This document shows positions 4,749-6,627 of a DNA stretch of 6,627 nt, piece after piece. Position 1 is the first letter of the stretch. The number at the start of each line of letters is the position of its first letter. Location: NCBI GenBank assembly GCA_021852245.1, contig JAJZNY010000445.1:1-6627 (forward strand), written 5' to 3'. The notes beneath the pieces were generated by a model that saw only the letters and a list, made by a program, of their open reading frames with translations, was not told where the DNA came from and made no database searches. The position numbers and the translations under genes were made by a program. Source of the DNA: Planctomycetota bacterium. GTDB taxonomy: Bacteria > Planctomycetota > Phycisphaerae > WQYP01.

Positions 4749-6627
4749 ATGGCGAGGCCTGGATCGATTTGTGCAATGTTGTTCCGTAACCACCGAGTCG
4801 GCGTTTCAGGCATCATCATGCTGATCGCGTTCGGTTTTGGAATGAGCTCGACAACGCAGGCCAAGACGTGGACGCTGCGGCCGGGTAAGGGTGTCCGTTT
4901 TACCCTCTCCTCCAGCACGGGACATTACCGCGTGTACTGGTCCAAAACCCGTTGGGCCTACAGCGGTGTAACCACCACGTTGCCGGAAGATATAAAGCAA
5001 TCGACCGTCAGCACATCCCTGGGCAAAGGAATCCAACTCAGTTGGATGCAGACCGGCATGCCAACAGAATTTACCGCCACGGTTTATCCCAGGCGCGGAG
5101 CGATTATTTTCAGTGCGGCTGATGAATTGGCGGGTGCCCGCTTCCCGGTCTTCACCAGCGCACCACCGGCGCTGATGCACATGGGGCTCACACGGCAGCA
5201 GTTTTCTCCCCCTCGATTCAGACTGGTCGACACGGCAACTCCCTGGGTATTTTTCAATAAAAAATTTCAGACCTGTATCTTCTCTCCCGCATCGGAAATA
5301 CTGGTTTCGTGTCTATATGGCAATGGTGAAAATCTCATCGCCGATGGCTTTAATAAAGGCACCGTCGGCATCGCACTCAAAGAACCCCATCAGACGATCA
5401 TGATATTTGGAAGCGGTATTCGCAGAACCGTTGCTGCATGGGGTGATGCCTTCCGAACGTTGCACCATCGGCCGGCGACGTCACAGGAGGCGACGCCCAT
5501 CTTGCGGGATTTCGGCTATTGGACAGATAACGGTGCCTCCTACTTCTACAACTATGACAAAAAATATGGGTACACCGGCACGCTTCTGAAAATGGCGTCC
5601 GAATATGCCGAAGATCACATCCATCTCGGATACATGGAACTCGATAGCTGGTGGTATCAGAAATCGTACCATTTCTTTACCGGGCGTAAGCTCACTGCGA
5701 TGAATGGCAATTTGCCCCGGCATAATCGATGGAACCACTTCGGCGGCATATGGCGCTATCAGGCCTCACGTCAACTTTTTCCCCATGGCCTCGCTGCGTT
5801 TCAACATAAGCTTGGTCTGCCGCTCGTCGTACATACCCGCTGGATCGCCTATCACAGCCCCTACCGCAAGATGTACAAAATCTCAGGCATTGCGGCGGTG
5901 GACCCGGCTTACTGGCGCTCCCGCGCAAAATATCTGGCCGACAGCGGGGTGCAAGCCATGGAGCAGGATTGGCTCGTCAACATCTATGGTCGATCCCCGC
6001 AACTTCATATTCATCTCTCTTTAGCAAGAGATTTTGCCCATGGGATGGCTCACGCAATGGCCGCCCGACATATATCCCTTATTTATTGTATGGAGACCAG
6101 TCGGTTCCTCATGGAAGCCGGTGTTCTGCGTGATGTTATCTTCATGCGCGGGGCGGGCGACCGCTTCGTACCGGCGTTCTGGCGGGACTTCATCTACAAT
6201 TCCATGTTCATCCACGCTGTTGGCGCCTGGCCGTGGTCCGATGTTTTCATGAGTAATGAACGCGGAAACATGCTCCTCTCTCTGCTTTCAGGCGGACCGG
6301 TGGGCGTAGGTGACCCACTGGGGCGGATTGATCCGAAGAATATTGACATGACCACGCGGGCGGATGGCCGGCTGGTGAAACCGGCGGCTCCGCTGATGCC
6401 GACCGATCAGACGATCGTCAATGATGCTCTGGGACGGAAGATTCCGCTGGTGGCCACCACGCATACCGGCAGGCATATTCGAAGCACCCTGGTGTTTGTG
6501 TATCGCCGTACCGGGTTTCATTCCACCGTCATTCTCACGCCGCGCAGTCTCGGTCTTGATCCGCATGGGGTGTGGATCGCGAGAAATTATTTCACCGGCA
6601 AAACCGTCCTGTTTAATCGCGATCATA
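4749..6627 (+). CDS. Secreted GH36-like (raffinose synthase-like) glycoside hydrolase family protein, 3' end beyond window
   Basis: The frame is open from ATG 4749 to the right edge (626 codons). A signal peptide is evident: basic n-region with R12, R16; hydrophobic core about 19-32; likely cleavage after TQA (A38). Residues 39-245 look like an all-beta N-terminal domain, about 250-525 a TIM barrel, and from about 565 a beta C-terminal domain. Blocks line up, from memory, with GH36 / raffinose synthase: FGYWTDNGASYFY (255-267) with FGWCTWDAFY; GYMELDSWW (294-302) with the IDDGWQ strand; MEQDW (404-408) with KVDVQ, making D407 the candidate nucleophile; MRGAGD (466-471) with R-x-S-D-D, making D471 the candidate acid/base; SGGPVGVGDPLG (514-525) with GGPVYVSDKPG; ADGRLVKP (538-545) with PDGSVLR. 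Retaining cleavage of an alpha-linked sugar outside the cytoplasm is the inferred role. Substrate is unknown. Fold class is moderately sure; specificity is not. Confidence 0.85.
   Translation, partial: MARPGSICAMLFRNHRVGVSGIIMLIAFGFGMSSTTQAKTWTLRPGKGVRFTLSSSTGHYRVYWSKTRWAYSGVTTTLPEDIKQSTVSTSLGKGIQLSWMQTGMPTEFTATVYPRRGAIIFSAADELAGARFPVFTSAPPALMHMGLTRQQFSPPRFRLVDTATPWVFFNKKFQTCIFSPASEILVSCLYGNGENLIADGFNKGTVGIALKEPHQTIMIFGSGIRRTVAAWGDAFRTLHHRPATSQEATPILRDFGYWTDNGASYFYNYDKKYGYTGTLLKMASEYAEDHIHLGYMELDSWWYQKSYHFFTGRKLTAMNGNLPRHNRWNHFGGIWRYQASRQLFPHGLAAFQHKLGLPLVVHTRWIAYHSPYRKMYKISGIAAVDPAYWRSRAKYLADSGVQAMEQDWLVNIYGRSPQLHIHLSLARDFAHGMAHAMAARHISLIYCMETSRFLMEAGVLRDVIFMRGAGDRFVPAFWRDFIYNSMFIHAVGAWPWSDVFMSNERGNMLLSLLSGGPVGVGDPLGRIDPKNIDMTTRADGRLVKPAAPLMPTDQTIVNDALGRKIPLVATTHTGRHIRSTLVFVYRRTGFHSTVILTPRSLGLDPHGVWIARNYFTGKTVLFNRDH

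Noticed and set aside
4487..5180. Overlapping minus-strand frames at the 5' end of the secreted hydrolase gene
   Set aside because: They cross the signal peptide and first domain of a gene with a good start and ribosome site on the other strand, and have no motifs of their own.
6288..6626. Minus-strand open frame of 112 codons at the right edge
   Set aside because: It is opposite the conserved GGPVGVGD region of the secreted hydrolase and has no motif.

Overview
The window looks like ordinary bacterial chromosome with five protein-coding genes. Two of them run off the ends. I see no tRNA, rRNA, CRISPR array, insertion sequence or phage gene. The DNA is moderately GC-rich by eye. The start of the first protein (MGWRDRSYNR), the UvrC with a long acidic N-terminus and no helix-hairpin-helix tail, and a secreted GH36-like protein together suggest Planctomycetota, perhaps Phycisphaerae. 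That placement is inference from recalled family resemblance, not from a marker gene.

Layout. Positions 1-681 (minus) hold the N-terminal 227 residues of an M50 / site-2-protease-type membrane metalloprotease. Positions 761-1297 (minus) hold a Nudix hydrolase of the ADP-ribose pyrophosphatase type, lying upstream of the protease in the same direction. A 62-base divergent region follows. Then uvrC (1360-3138, plus) is convergent, with only 15 bases between, to proA (3154-4446, minus). A 302-base region without a gene (4447-4748) carries a leader-like set of inverted repeats. The last gene, from 4749 to the right edge (plus, open), is a secreted protein with a probable TIM-barrel glycoside hydrolase domain distantly like GH36 / raffinose synthase.

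The genes do not form one pathway: membrane proteolysis, nucleotide housecleaning, nucleotide excision repair, proline synthesis and carbohydrate processing. Only the Nudix-protease pair could plausibly share a transcript. I found no convincing new multi-gene system. The points most worth a second look are the GH36-like enzyme with divergent active-site motifs, the competing hairpins in its probable leader, and the unusual architecture of UvrC.
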